From positions 1 to 64,000 of the forward strand of contig JAKPOP010000001.1 of NCBI GenBank assembly GCA_029547805.1: a stretch of DNA of 64,000 nt, given 5' to 3'. Positions 1 to 14,000 of this stretch are shown here, one piece after another (position 1 is the stretch's first letter; every line of letters begins with the position of its first letter). The notes beneath the pieces are model-generated. The model saw nothing but the letters and a program-made list of their open reading frames with translations. It was not told where the DNA came from and did not search any database. Source of the stretch: Deltaproteobacteria bacterium. Lineage in GTDB: Bacteria > Myxococcota_A > UBA9042 > DTJE01. Both the position numbers and the translations under genes were made by a program.

Positions 1-121
1 CAAGCGAAGCAGTCTGAAGCAGCTCGGTGGCGGGCGCGATGTTCTGGAGCCCGCCACTTCTGTTCTCTGACAACCGAATATCATTGCTACGGGCTTGTGG
101 GTGGACAACCTGCAATTCCGA

Positions 122-144
122 CCCCCCGCCGGCCAGGCGGGGGG
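122..144 (+). other. Stem-loop in the rRNA operon leader
   Basis: A perfect 9-bp inverted repeat (CCCCCCGCC / GGCGGGGGG) with a 5-base loop lies about 30 bases before the mature 16S 5' end. No T-run follows it, so it is more likely a leader or processing structure than a terminator. The 120 bases before it contain no gene. A CTGACA hexamer at 67-72 could be part of the rRNA promoter, but I could not find a convincing matched -10 box. Confidence 0.5.
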
Positions 145-170
145 CTCCGAACGGCATGTGACCGAGTGCG

Positions 171-1736
<1,566 letters not shown>

Positions 1737-1884
1737 CGGGCGACCGGAAGGTCGTCCCGATGGGGTCTCCTGGCACTGCTATCCAGTTTTCAACGAGCGA
1801 GGCTTGGGCCTCGTTCTTTGAAGACTGGAGTTGCCCGCGGGGCTGATCTTCGCAGGTCCTTGATGGCCGCATCGGCCTGGCTCA

Positions 1885-1958
1885 GGGCCTGTAGCTCAGA
1901 TGGCTAGAGCACGCGCCTGATAAGCGCGGGGTCGGCAGTTCGATTCTGCCCAGGCCCA
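1885..1958 (+). tRNA. tRNA-Ile (GAT anticodon)
   Basis: A cloverleaf can be drawn. The acceptor arm is GGGCCTG/CAGGCCC, the anticodon loop CTGATAA carries GAT at 1919-1921, and the T-arm loop contains GTTCGATTC. The gene is 74 bases long with discriminator A, and no CCA is encoded. Its place in the 16S-23S spacer directly before tRNA-Ala is the classic bacterial order. Confidence 0.97.
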
Positions 1959-1995
1959 CCCGTGACGGGGATCGGCATCGGCCGCTTTCCCAATC

Positions 1996-2068
<73 letters not shown>

Positions 2069-2160
2069 CCCCGCGAGCGCCGACGGCATGTCGCCGTCGC
2101 CCGGTTTTGGTCTTTGACAAGTGAACCTGTTGATGCAATGACCTTGGTCACAACACCCAA

Positions 2161-5215
<3,055 letters not shown>

Positions 5216-5270
5216 TCGGTGTTGCGGCCAAGGTCATTGCATCAACGCGTTCCCTTGTCGTTCCAGACGA

Positions 5271-5391
5271 GGGGCTGGTGACCATACCGGAAGGGCCATA
5301 CCTGATTCCATCCCGAACTCAGAAGTCAAGCCTTCCAGGGCCGATGGTACTGCCGGGGGGACCCGGTGGGAGAGTAGGACGTTGCCGGCCC
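5271..5391 (+). rRNA. rrf: 5S ribosomal RNA
   Basis: About 120 bases, containing the conserved CCATCCCGAACTCAGAAGT segment at about 5308-5326. The 5' GGGGCTGG and 3' CCGGCCCC ends pair as helix I. It lies 67 bases after 23S and is directly followed by a T-run. Ends may be off by a base or two. Confidence 0.93.
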
Positions 5392-5401
5392 CTTTTTTTT
5401 G
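5383..5401 (+). terminator. rRNA operon terminator
   Basis: GCCGGCCCC followed by nine consecutive T residues. The GC-rich 3' strand of 5S helix I directly precedes the T-run, so the closing helix of 5S can itself act as the terminator stem. It is one of only two clear factor-independent terminators I could find in the window. Confidence 0.75.
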
Positions 5402-5434
5402 TTCCGCAGAATCGCAGGTGTCCGCGGCGCCGGG

Positions 5435-5862
5435 CCGGCTGCGCGCGGGGATCCGCGGCGCCGGTCGGCTCGACATGGCGCTGCCATGCCTTCGCCGCCC
5501 GCCATCCGCGGCTCCCTCGCGCTCGCTCGGCCGGGCGCTCGCGGCCCCCTGGCGATTCTGCTCCACCCCCTCCCCGGGCCACCGTGGCGGTGCCGACGCC
5601 GGCTGCGTGCGGGGATCCGCGGCGCCGGTCGGCTCGACATGGCGCTGCCATGCCTTCGCCGCCCGCCATCCGCGGCTCCCTCGCGCTCGCACGGCCGGGC
5701 GCTCGCGGCCCCCTGGCGATTCTGCTCCACCCCCTCCCCGCGCCGCCGTGGCGGTGCCGACGCCGGCTGCGCGCGGGGATCCGCGGCGCCGGTTGGCTCG
5801 ACGTGGCGCCGAGTTCCGCAGAATCGGATCTGTCGGCGGTGCCGACGCCGGCTGCGCGCGGG
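5435..5862. repeat. 164-bp tandem repeat array, non-coding
   Basis: The landmark GGGGATCCGCGGCGCCGG recurs at 5447, 5611 and 5775, exactly 164 bp apart. The first two units are almost identical across their full length. The third breaks off after about 37 bp and is followed by a further fragment (GCCGACGCCGGCTGCGCGCG, 5841-5860). The array is bracketed by a 14-base direct repeat, GTTCCGCAGAATCG, at 5401-5414 and 5813-5826. Because 164 is not a multiple of 3, the units cannot encode a protein repeat, so open frames across 5.2-6.1 kb are artefacts. Each full unit holds an ATGGC-GCT-GCCAT hairpin. The rest of 5402-6023 shows no gene. Confidence 0.85.
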
Positions 5863-6023
5863 TGACAGGCCACTCTGGCGCCTGCGGGGACCCATCGGGA
5901 GGAGGCGGACGCCAACGACAGGATGGGAGGAGAAGAGGGTTCAGGCATGGAAGGGCCCGCGAGGCGGTCCGGGTTGGCGTGGGCCCGGGCTTCCGGTAGA
6001 GTCGCACCGGGGAGGAAGGGGCC

Positions 6024-7199
6024 ATGCCTCGGTGGCTGGGAGCAGTGGTGTTCTTCGGGATCGCAGCCACCATCTGGACCGCGGTCCATGTCTATCTCTA
6101 TCTCCGGGTCACGTCGGCCGTGGAGATCGGTGCCACGGGACGATCGGTCGCAAAAGGAGTCGTGGCGGGACTGGCACTGGCCTACCTGGTCGGACGACTG
6201 TTGTCAGGGCACTGGGAGGCAGGGGCGGGGGTGCTGACCTGGGTCGGGGCGATCTGGATGGGATTCGCGGCGGTGGCGGCGACGGTCTTCGCGGCCCGGG
6301 ACCTGGGCATCGCGCTGCCTGCGGGCCTGCTGGCGCGACGAGGGGTCCTGGACCCCGACTTGACCCATGAGGTGCTGCGATGGAGCGCCCGGACGGCCAT
6401 CGGGCTGGCGGCGGTGGTCTCGGCCTGGGGCCTCTGGGTGGTCTTCCGGGGACCCCTGGTGACGGAGGTGGAGGTCCCGATCCGGGGCCTTCCGGCCCGG
6501 ATGGACGGCTTCCGTCTGGTGCACCTGAGCGATATCCACCTGGGGGAGACCGTGGGAACCCGCTATCTGGAGCGGATCGCCTCGGTGGTGGACCCGCTGG
6601 AGGCGGACCTCGTGGTGGTCACCGGGGACCTGACCGACGAGCGAAACGGGGGCGACGGGTCCGGCCTCCGGAGGATCGCGGCGTTTCGCAGTCGACTCGG
6701 GGTCTGGGCCTGCACCGGCAACCATGAGGTCTATGCCGGTGGGCAGCAGGCCGTCGAGGCCATCGAGAGGGCAGGCATCCGGGTCCTTCGCCAGTCCCAC
6801 GAGGTCGTCGAGGAGGGGCTGGTGGTGGCAGGCATCGACGACCCGACCTTCCTGGGCGGGCGTGGGGCCCTCCCGGAGGCCATCGGGGCCGCCCTGGCCG
6901 GGGCTCCGACAGGGCTTCCGATCGTGTTGCTGGCCCACCAGCCTTTGGCATACCGGGAGGCGGCGGAGGCCGGGGTGGACCTGATGCTGTGCGGCCATAC
7001 TCACGGGGGACAGATGCCGCCGTTCCTGTGGCTCAACCGCCTGGTGTACCGGTATATGCAGGGTTGGCATCGGGTCGATGGGATGGCCCTGTCGGTCTCC
7101 CGGGGAACGGGATACTGGGGTCCCCCGATGCGCATCGGGGCCCCGGGCGAGGTCCTCCTCTACCGCCTGCGGTCAGCCGGGCCGCCGGAAGTCAGGTAG
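6024..7199 (+). CDS. Membrane-anchored metallophosphoesterase (YkuE/YaeI-like)
   Basis: A 391-aa protein. Its N-terminal ~145 residues contain about four hydrophobic segments (roughly 5-27, 45-60, 68-92, 120-142). A calcineurin-like phosphoesterase domain follows. The metal-binding motifs are all present: HLSDIHLGE (D170, H172), VVTGDLTDE, TGNHEVYAG, LLAHQP and CGHTHGGQMP. The YkuE/YaeI family includes enzymes acting on lipid-linked phosphates such as UDP-diacylglucosamine; the substrate here is unknown. The start is supported by GGGGAGGAAGGGG just before ATG. Its 3' end overlaps the convergent nucleotidyltransferase gene by 40 bp. Confidence 0.88.
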   Translation: MPRWLGAVVFFGIAATIWTAVHVYLYLRVTSAVEIGATGRSVAKGVVAGLALAYLVGRLLSGHWEAGAGVLTWVGAIWMGFAAVAATVFAARDLGIALPAGLLARRGVLDPDLTHEVLRWSARTAIGLAAVVSAWGLWVVFRGPLVTEVEVPIRGLPARMDGFRLVHLSDIHLGETVGTRYLERIASVVDPLEADLVVVTGDLTDERNGGDGSGLRRIAAFRSRLGVWACTGNHEVYAGGQQAVEAIERAGIRVLRQSHEVVEEGLVVAGIDDPTFLGGRGALPEAIGAALAGAPTGLPIVLLAHQPLAYREAAEAGVDLMLCGHTHGGQMPPFLWLNRLVYRYMQGWHRVDGMALSVSRGTGYWGPPMRIGAPGEVLLYRLRSAGPPEVR

Positions 7200-8335
7200 A
7201 ACTCCCAGAAGGCCTCCAGGGAGGCCCAAAGACGGTCCGCCAGGGTGGTGGAAGGAATCTCGTCCGGCGTCGGGTCGGGATGCCGCAGGCGATGGAAGGC
7301 CTTCCGGATTCCCTCCCGGAGGTCCGTCCGGAGGGGCCATGGCCACCACTGACGCGCCTGGAGGGCCAGGCGGTATCTGGGATCCAGGGCGCTGGCCGTG
7401 AGGTGCAGGAAGAGATGGCGTGTCCCGGGGGCCGCGGGCAGAAGGGATGCCCCCGATGGGAGGTCCCGCAGGTGGACCAGCAGTGCCTCGACGGTCCGCC
7501 CCCAGCGGGAGACCGCCGGGTCCGCGACCCAGGCCAGCCACCGCGATGATGGGGGGGCCTCCTGGATGGCCGCAAGGTCCAGGACCCACCTCCAGGGGGG
7601 GTAGCGATCGGGACGCAGACCGTGGTCCAGCAGGCCGTGGACCACCCCATGGGCCGCCAGGACCTCTGGTGCCGGAACCGGCACCTTCAGGCCTTGGACG
7701 GAGACCGTCGTGGTTCGCCCGGCCGGGAGCAGGTCCTCGAACCGGAGGGGACGGCCGGGGGCCTCGGGAGCCCGACAGCCCGGCAGATGGCGGTGGATTT
7801 CCACCGGGAGGCCCCCGGGGGGCGGACCCAGGGGATCGAGGTGGTGTCGGGAGAGGCTCGGGCCGATCCGCCGAAATCCCGCGGCGATCAAGCGGGACTG
7901 CAGGCGGTCGGCAGTGGCGGCCGGGACCAGGACGTCCACGTCGGCCAGGGGACGGCCGCAGACCGGAACCTGATCGGCAAGGTGCAGCGCGGCGCCTTTC
8001 AGGAAGACCACGGGGATCGCGTTCTGGAGGGCGATTCGGGCCACCTGGGCCGCAGTGGCCAGGGCCCGAAGGGCCGAGTCGGCCTGGGCCTCCCGGGCCT
8101 GTCGGGCCTTGGCCTCCCACTCCGGGTCCAGGCGATGCCGGAGGTCCGGGTGGGCCAGGCGTGCGGCGACCATGGGCAGAAGGCCGGTCGGTCGCAGGAT
8201 GGGTTCGGCCTGGGCCCAGGGGACCGGTGGCGGCACAGGCGGAACCTCCGGGGGCGCGAAGGCCGTCTGGAGGGCCCACAGGAACCCCGGCGGAGCGGCC
8301 GACTGGGGGGGATGGCGCGGAAAGGGCAGGTCCAT
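7160..8335 (-). CDS. Nucleotidyltransferase-fold protein (NTP_transf_5-like)
   Basis: A 391-aa protein resembling the uncharacterised nucleotidyltransferase family PF14907. The core shows FLKGAAL (residues 111-117) and the metal-binding pair in RPLADVDVLVP (D132, D134), then a PVEIHRHL segment. Relatives occur repeatedly in lasso-peptide and other PqqD-containing RiPP clusters, where the role is mostly undefined; adding a nucleotidyl or phosphosugar group is one possibility. The start is fixed by AGGAGAAGGGA directly before ATG, 20 bases after the S26-like gene. It is the last gene of the minus-strand run. Confidence 0.75.
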   Translation of the reverse strand: MDLPFPRHPPQSAAPPGFLWALQTAFAPPEVPPVPPPVPWAQAEPILRPTGLLPMVAARLAHPDLRHRLDPEWEAKARQAREAQADSALRALATAAQVARIALQNAIPVVFLKGAALHLADQVPVCGRPLADVDVLVPAATADRLQSRLIAAGFRRIGPSLSRHHLDPLGPPPGGLPVEIHRHLPGCRAPEAPGRPLRFEDLLPAGRTTTVSVQGLKVPVPAPEVLAAHGVVHGLLDHGLRPDRYPPWRWVLDLAAIQEAPPSSRWLAWVADPAVSRWGRTVEALLVHLRDLPSGASLLPAAPGTRHLFLHLTASALDPRYRLALQARQWWPWPLRTDLREGIRKAFHRLRHPDPTPDEIPSTTLADRLWASLEAFWEFYLTSGGPADRRR

Positions 8336-8355
8336 TCCCTTCTCCTGAAGTCCCC

Positions 8356-8880
8356 TCAGGATCCGAAGGGGGTCGCCAGCAGACGATACACCCTCCGGCG
8401 AATTCCCGGAGGGACCAGGAGACGAAGACCCCGCTTGAGGACCCGGAGGGACGGGGCCAGTTGCCGGGCCAGGGTCTGCCAGGCCCGGAACGCCTCGCTC
8501 GATACCGGGAGGGCCCGGGACCCGAGGCGCACCTCGCACACGATGCCCAGGACCTCCGAGACATCGGTCCAGGGGTCGGGGTGATCGGGAAGCAGGCCGG
8601 CGGTCTGGATCTCGGTTCCCGAGGGCGTCTTCCGTCGATCACGCAGGAGATGGCAGACCAGGTGGTCCTGGACCACCAGGGCCACGAGGCTCCCGGGACC
8701 CGGGACTTCCCCGGGGTCCAGGGGGCGCAGGGTCAACAGGACCCCGGGAGGCAGCAGGGGGATCATGCTGAGGCCTCCGGTCCGCAGGGAGATCCGGCGC
8801 CCCTTCCCCAGGTGCTCCCGAACCATCTCGGCCAGCAAGGGTGGGGGCGGTCCCGAGTCGCCAGGGGGACCGATTCTCAT
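8356..8880 (-). CDS. S24/S26-like peptidase (signal-peptidase fold)
   Basis: A 174-aa protein with the S26-type signature GGLSMIPLLPPG, where Ser38 would be the nucleophile, followed by a beta-rich stretch and VVQDHLVCHLLRD. That stretch corresponds to the region where the family usually keeps its general-base Lys; no clear Lys is visible there, so activity is uncertain. Small S24/S26 proteins of this type are common partners of HprK-like and nucleotidyltransferase genes in RiPP clusters, where they may remove the leader peptide. It overlaps the upstream radical SAM gene by ATGA, implying translational coupling. There is no obvious transmembrane anchor. Confidence 0.68.
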   Translation of the reverse strand: MRIGPPGDSGPPPPLLAEMVREHLGKGRRISLRTGGLSMIPLLPPGVLLTLRPLDPGEVPGPGSLVALVVQDHLVCHLLRDRRKTPSGTEIQTAGLLPDHPDPWTDVSEVLGIVCEVRLGSRALPVSSEAFRAWQTLARQLAPSLRVLKRGLRLLVPPGIRRRVYRLLATPFGS

Positions 8881-9953
8881 GGCGGGACCTCCCCGTTCCT
8901 GGACAGGAGGTCCCCCAGGATGTGGGCCTTCCGACAGGCCTGGGGATAGGGTCGGACCGGATCCCCGGTGTCGGCCTCGGCCAGGCCGGGGCAGAAGTCG
9001 CAGGCGGGCCGGAGGCTGCAGTCCCGGCAGCCGGTGCGGTGTCGCTGGCGGATTTGCCGGACCTCCCGGAGCGCGGGACCCCGAAGGACCGCTCCGAGCC
9101 CCTCCCGGAGATGTCCAAGGGGCCTCGTCCAGGCCACACAGGGGGAGATGCGGCCCGTGGGATCCACGTAGAGGCGGGTGACGCCCGCGGCGCAGAGGGG
9201 GGCGTCGGGGTCGGGCTCCCGGGGCGGGATCATCGTCTGGTCGCCCAGCAGGCGTTGCAGCACCGGTCGCTGGCGGTCTTCGGGAAGGGCTGCGGCGCCG
9301 CTCCCCCGGGGCGAGGGAGGTCCGTCGCGTCCCCGGGACCGGACCGGCAGCACGGTCAGGCTCTCGGCCAGGGAGACTCCCCGCTGATCGCACCACTCTC
9401 GGAGGGCTCCCCCGTCGTCCTCGAGGCCCTGGACGAGGCTCCGGGTGACTCGCACGGGGATGCCCCGGCGGGCCAGGTCCTCGATGGCACGGACGGCGGC
9501 CTGGTGGGACCCGGGACGGCCGGTGAAGGCGTCATGTCGCGTCGGGTCGCGGTGATGAAGGCTCACGTCCACCGACAGGAACGGGACCCGGGCCAGAGAC
9601 TCCGCTGCCTCCCGGTAGTGCCATCCCGTGGTCTTCACCAGCACGGTGAAGCGGAGCGATGCGCAGGCCTCCAGCACCTGGAAGAAACCGGGGTGGACCA
9701 GGGGTTCCCCGCCAGAGATCACCACCCGGACCACCTGTCGCCTGCGGGCCTCCCGGAGGAACTCGATCCAGGCCGCTGCCGGGAGTTCCGCCGCCCGGTG
9801 ATCGGGCACCGGGCCCAGATAGCAGTGGGCACAGGCCAGGGGACAGCGCCAGGTGAGGTCCAGGTGGACCAGGAACAGGCGGCGCCGGGCTTGATAGATC
9901 GCCTCCATCTGCCGGAGGGAACGTCGGTACTCCCGGGCTTCTTCCGCCGTCAT
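8877..9953 (-). CDS. Radical SAM/SPASM peptide-modifying enzyme
   Basis: A 358-aa protein. The [4Fe-4S]-SAM motif is CPLACAHC (CxxxCxxC), followed by VVISGGEPLVHPGF (GGEP, SAM binding). The C-terminus carries a SPASM-type motif for auxiliary clusters: C-x12-G-x4-C in the CAAGVTRLYVDPTGRISPC segment, then CxxC-x5-CxxC in CRDCSLRPACDFC. SPASM enzymes typically modify ribosomal peptides through thioether, C-C or C-O crosslinks, or epimerisation. The gene starts in an ATGA overlap with the HprK-like gene and ends in an ATGA overlap with the peptidase. It is the best candidate for installing the modification on the 57-aa peptide encoded about 900 bp upstream. Confidence 0.85.
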   Translation of the reverse strand: MTAEEAREYRRSLRQMEAIYQARRRLFLVHLDLTWRCPLACAHCYLGPVPDHRAAELPAAAWIEFLREARRRQVVRVVISGGEPLVHPGFFQVLEACASLRFTVLVKTTGWHYREAAESLARVPFLSVDVSLHHRDPTRHDAFTGRPGSHQAAVRAIEDLARRGIPVRVTRSLVQGLEDDGGALREWCDQRGVSLAESLTVLPVRSRGRDGPPSPRGSGAAALPEDRQRPVLQRLLGDQTMIPPREPDPDAPLCAAGVTRLYVDPTGRISPCVAWTRPLGHLREGLGAVLRGPALREVRQIRQRHRTGCRDCSLRPACDFCPGLAEADTGDPVRPYPQACRKAHILGDLLSRNGEVPP

Positions 9954-10843
9954 CGCCGCTCCGAACCGTCCGCTTCCTCCGATTCCTGGTCCACCAGGGG
10001 CCAGGGCGACTGGTCCCGGGGGAGACGGATCACGCGGACCGGCAGGGCCCGGACCAGGTCCAGGGCCCGGTCCAGCAACAGGCCTCGGACCGAGGCCAGA
10101 TGCACGTCCACCCGAGCCCGGGCCAGCACCTCCCGGAGGGCCCGGGCCGTCTGGAGCCTCTGGCCGCAGTGTCCCCGAGGCCCCTGGCCCTTCCGGAGTC
10201 GGAAGAGGCCCGCTACTGGCATCGGGGGAGCCGTGATGGCCACCGGTTCCCGCCCCGGCAGCGGCGACGGCACGGCCCACCATCGATCGGTCCCGGCATC
10301 GTGCCACAAGAAGGCCGCGTCGTCTCCCAGGCAGCCCTCGTCGCCGTGGTGCCGTGCCAGGGTGGTCTTGCCGCCGCCGCTCTGGGCCAGGAACACCCAG
10401 GCCCGGTGGCGATGGATCAGGGTGGCGCCGTGCAGCACGATCCCTCCCTGGCAGAGGAACCACTCGGGCAGGAATCCCCGAAGGCATTGCCGGAGGGCCG
10501 CCTGGGCCGTGTCGGGACTCCCGGCGTGGAGCCATGCCCGGGCCTCCGACAGGCCCTCTCCCTCCAGGACCCAGAGGGATCGCTCTCCCCGCCGCCAGTG
10601 CCCCTGGCAAAGGGCCCCTTCACGGACCCGGGTCCGGCGCCGCCTCAGGGGTTCCCGGAAGGTCTCCAGGAAGACCCGGGTCTCGAGGGGGGCCGGCGTT
10701 CCCCAGGGGGCCGGGATGGGGGACGGCACCATCCCTTCCGGGAGGAACCGGGTCAGGGTCTCCCGCAACAGTGGAGAGGACGTCCGGATGCGGAGGCGCA
10801 GGGGGCCCAGCCGGAGGTCCGCATCATCAGGGGCCGAAACCAC
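9950..10843 (-). CDS. HprK-related kinase of a RiPP cluster
   Basis: A P-loop protein of 297 aa from the preferred GTG start. It has the HPr-kinase C-terminal arrangement: a VLHGATLI segment (around residue 136-143), then FLAQSGGGKTTLARH with the Walker A loop at about 154-161. The open frame continues upstream to 10915, but that part is antiparallel in frame to, and lies within, the peptide gene at 10827-11000. I therefore place the start at GTG 10843, giving a 17-bp overlap with that gene. HprK-like proteins in lasso clusters (paeninodin type) phosphorylate the precursor's C-terminal residue; here the target is unknown. The start is the least certain point. Confidence 0.75.
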   Translation of the reverse strand: MVSAPDDADLRLGPLRLRIRTSSPLLRETLTRFLPEGMVPSPIPAPWGTPAPLETRVFLETFREPLRRRRTRVREGALCQGHWRRGERSLWVLEGEGLSEARAWLHAGSPDTAQAALRQCLRGFLPEWFLCQGGIVLHGATLIHRHRAWVFLAQSGGGKTTLARHHGDEGCLGDDAAFLWHDAGTDRWWAVPSPLPGREPVAITAPPMPVAGLFRLRKGQGPRGHCGQRLQTARALREVLARARVDVHLASVRGLLLDRALDLVRALPVRVIRLPRDQSPWPLVDQESEEADGSERR

Positions 10844-11000
10844 ATCCGTTCTCTTCGTCCACGCCTCCGCCGCAGGGATTGGAGGGGCCCAGGGCATTGC
10901 GTTCCGACGCGGCACCGCTCTGCACCTGCGGCCGGTTCCAGGTCTTCCGCGTCTTCGCCTTCGGGGACTCGGACCGGGCCTTTTTGGGAGTGGTCTTCAT
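10827..11000 (-). CDS. Putative RiPP precursor peptide, 57 aa
   Basis: A small open frame preceded by CGGAGGGAAGAGAGGC, a strong ribosome-binding site, 16 bases after the lipoprotein stop. The N-terminal 20 residues are Lys/Arg-rich. The segment KTWNRPQVQSG has W21, P24, V26 and G29, which resembles the YxxPxLxxxG leader motif bound by PqqD-like RRE domains in lasso clusters. The C-terminus is Gly-rich with two cysteines: PSNPCGGG (C43), then DEEN, then GCGFGP (C53). Length, composition, Shine-Dalgarno and position directly before HprK, radical SAM and peptidase genes all fit a RiPP precursor. The core boundary is not visible; A37-G38 is a guess. No homologue is known to me. Confidence 0.78.
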   Translation of the reverse strand: MKTTPKKARSESPKAKTRKTWNRPQVQSGAASERNALGPSNPCGGGVDEENGCGFGP

Positions 11001-11016
11001 GCCTCTCTTCCCTCCG

Positions 11017-14000
11017 TCAGTAGAGGATCAATGCGTACCCGGCACCGTCGGTGCCCACGAGCAGGTCCGGGAGGCCATCCCCGTTGAAGTCCCCGGGCGA
11101 GGCCGCTCCGAAGTAGCCGAAGCGAGTCCCCGAGGGGTCCAGGGGGTCCACCAGCACCGGGGACTCCCAGGGGAAGGTGCCGATGCCGAAGGTTCCTCCG
11201 GGGTCCGAGTGGTTCAATCGGACGAAGACCTTGCCCCGGGTGGATCCGGTCGTGTAGATGATGTAGGCGAGATCCACCGAGGGGCCATCGGGGTCATCGT
11301 CCAGGTTGCCGATGGGAACCAGTTTGTCGTAGGAACCAATCACCTCGAGGCCCCGCTCGTTCTGGTAGATGCCGGTCCCGACGCCCGTGCTCGCATCGAC
11401 CTTCACCTTCTGGCCATAGCGGCCCGCCAGGTAGCCTCCCCGGAAGACCACCAGGGTCTTCGGCGGCGTCTGGGTGCTGGCCGCCGGCTGGGAGATCATC
11501 AGGTCCGGCAGCCCGTCTCCGTCCAGGTCCGTCTTGCCCACGATGGTGGTCCCGAAGTTGCCGGAGGTGGTCTCCTGGTCCGGGACCAGGCGGATCACGT
11601 TGCCATCGTCGGCACCGCCGGATCCGTAGGCCACCTCGAAGGTGGTCGGGGTCGCGATGGAACGGCCCCGGAAGACCAGCACCTGGGATGGGGCCGTGGC
11701 GGTGCCGATGGCGATGTCGTCATGGCCGTTCTGCTGGAGGTCCCCGGCGGCGGCGACCCGGACGCCGAAGAAGGTGCCGGCCGGGGCACCGGTCATCTGG
11801 AAGATCGAGACCCGGTGGGTGGTCAGGTCCGCCGCCGACGAGAGGTTGATGGAGACAGCGGTCGACGGGCCCCAGGCAGGGTTGCCCGGAATCAGGTAGG
11901 CGCGGTTCTGGCCGTAGGACCCCACCAGCAGGTCTTCGGTGCCGTCGCCGTCGAAGTCGAAGCCCCCGGCCACAGCCACGGCAGTGGGACCACCGGAGGC
12001 ATGTTGCATGCCCGTGAAGGTCAGGTTCGGGGTGGTGGCCAGGCGTCCACCGGCCACGCCCAGGAAGACCTTGAGCACCGGAGCGGTGGTGCTGGCCTCC
12101 CCGACCGCCAGGTCCCCGATGCCGTCGCCGTTCAGGTCGCCGGCGGAGGCGGCGGGCATGCCGAAGTTGGTCCCTCCCGTCAGGCACTGGTGGTGGGGAC
12201 CCGACGCGCTGGAGATGGCCAGGTCCGGGATCGTGCGGTCGGTCCCCTCCCCGAAGCCGTAGACGACGCAGATCGTGTTCAGCATCGTACCTCCGCCGCC
12301 GCCCAGCACCAGGTCTCCGAGGCCGTCGCCATCCAGGTCCCCGACCGTGGCGATTCGCCGTTGCATCAGGAGGTCTGTGTAGGGGGCCGTCGTGCCATAG
12401 AGGCGGGCGTAGCGCAGGGACAGGTCGATGCTTCCCAGGATGGCCAGCGGCGAGGCGTTGCCCACTTCATCCTCTACTCGGAGGGCGAAGGTGTACTGGG
12501 TGCTGTTGGGGTTCGTGCCCGTGGCAAAGCGGCAGGGCGTCCCATTCTCGGCATAGGCCGGGGACCGGGGGTCCGGGCCGGTGACCTGGAAGACCACCGG
12601 GGTTCCGGGGGCTCCGGGGCTGGGCAGGGGTGACGTGAAGGCCAGACCCTCGACCTTGCAGGCGGCCTCGAAGTCCGCCACCGAGAGGATGGGCAGCGGG
12701 GAGTAGCGCAGGTCGAAGCGGGTCGCCGGCCCCCCATCGACCCCGTCATCTCCCGTGTCGGTCCACTGGAGGGTGACGGCCGGTCTTCGGCGGTTCACCG
12801 ACTGGGCCGACAGCGTGGGGGCCGAGGGGGCCACGAGGTCCACGTGGACCGTGAAGGTGCTGGAGGCCTCGTTTCCAGCGGCGTCCCGGGCCGTGACCAG
12901 GATGGTTCCCTGGGAGTCGTGGGTCAGGGTGACCTGCATGCCCACGTCCACCGAGGGCGCCTCCAGGGCGACCGGGAGAGTCGGGGAGTCGGGGACCAGG
13001 GGCGAGGCATTCAAGGTCAGGCCCGTGAGGGCACCTCCCGACAGGTGGTCATCCTCCAGGTGCACTCCCAGGGAGGCCTGGAGACCCGGGGCCGGGCCGA
13101 GGTCCGCGGCGATGCCCCAGAAGACCTCGCTGCCGGCTCCGGGAGTCGTGAAGCGCACCTGGGGGTCCCGGAGGTCCACGATTCGGCTCACCGCCCCCGA
13201 GGAGCCCACCACCCCGCCGCCTTCCAGGGCCCGGGCCTCGAACTGGACCGCCGTCCCGTCCTGGACCGTCGTGGAGAACGTCACCTGCTGCCCGGTCAGG
13301 GGGAGGTCCTGGTTGGACTGTCCCGTCTGGATCAACCGGACCGTGTCCACGGACCCGCAGGCCGGGGAAACGGTCACCTGGAGGCTCATCGAGGCTGTCG
13401 CGCAGTCGGTCCCCGGTGTCGGGCAGAGGGCGTTCGAGAGGTAGCCGCTGCTGCCGAGGCCCCCGATCACGACCTGGCACGACGTCAGGTTCACCGTGAA
13501 CGAGGAGGAGACGGTCTGCCGGTTGCCGACCCCGTCGACGACCGTGAGCAGCATCCGGTAGTAGGGCGTGGACCCCGCCGGCAGGGTCGGGAAGATCGAC
13601 GCCTCCAGTCCGCCAGGATGCTGGATCATCCCCTGGGACAGGGGCTCCGGGGGGTCGCAGAGGGTGAATGTCCCGTCGCAATTCCGGGCCAGTTCCAGAA
13701 GGTAGGAGACCGCGTCGAGGCTCGGGGAGCCATAGGAGACCTCGATCTGGAATCCTGGCAAGGCCGGCTTCGCGTCATCGCCATCTCCGAAGACCGCCCC
13801 GTCGGCCGGCAAGGCCAGCAAGGCATCGGGAAGCACGGTGTCCACCTGGACGGACCGGCTGGTGACCGCGGGGTTGCCGGCCTCGTCGGACACCGTCGCC
13901 TCGATCTGGTGATCCCCGTCGGTCAGCACCGGGTAGGTTGCGAAGGGGAAGGCCGCCGTTCCGTTGGACTGCACCGGGGCCGAGGCCACCGGGAGGCCCA

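Noticed and set aside
10844-10915. Upstream extension of the HprK-like protein by 24 residues
   Set aside because: It would lie inside the peptide gene, has no ribosome-binding site of its own, and the sequence is not HprK-like.
7160-11000. Canonical lasso peptide locus
   Set aside because: Leader and accessory genes resemble one, but no B2 protease or asparagine-synthetase-like cyclase gene is present, and two radical SAM enzymes are.
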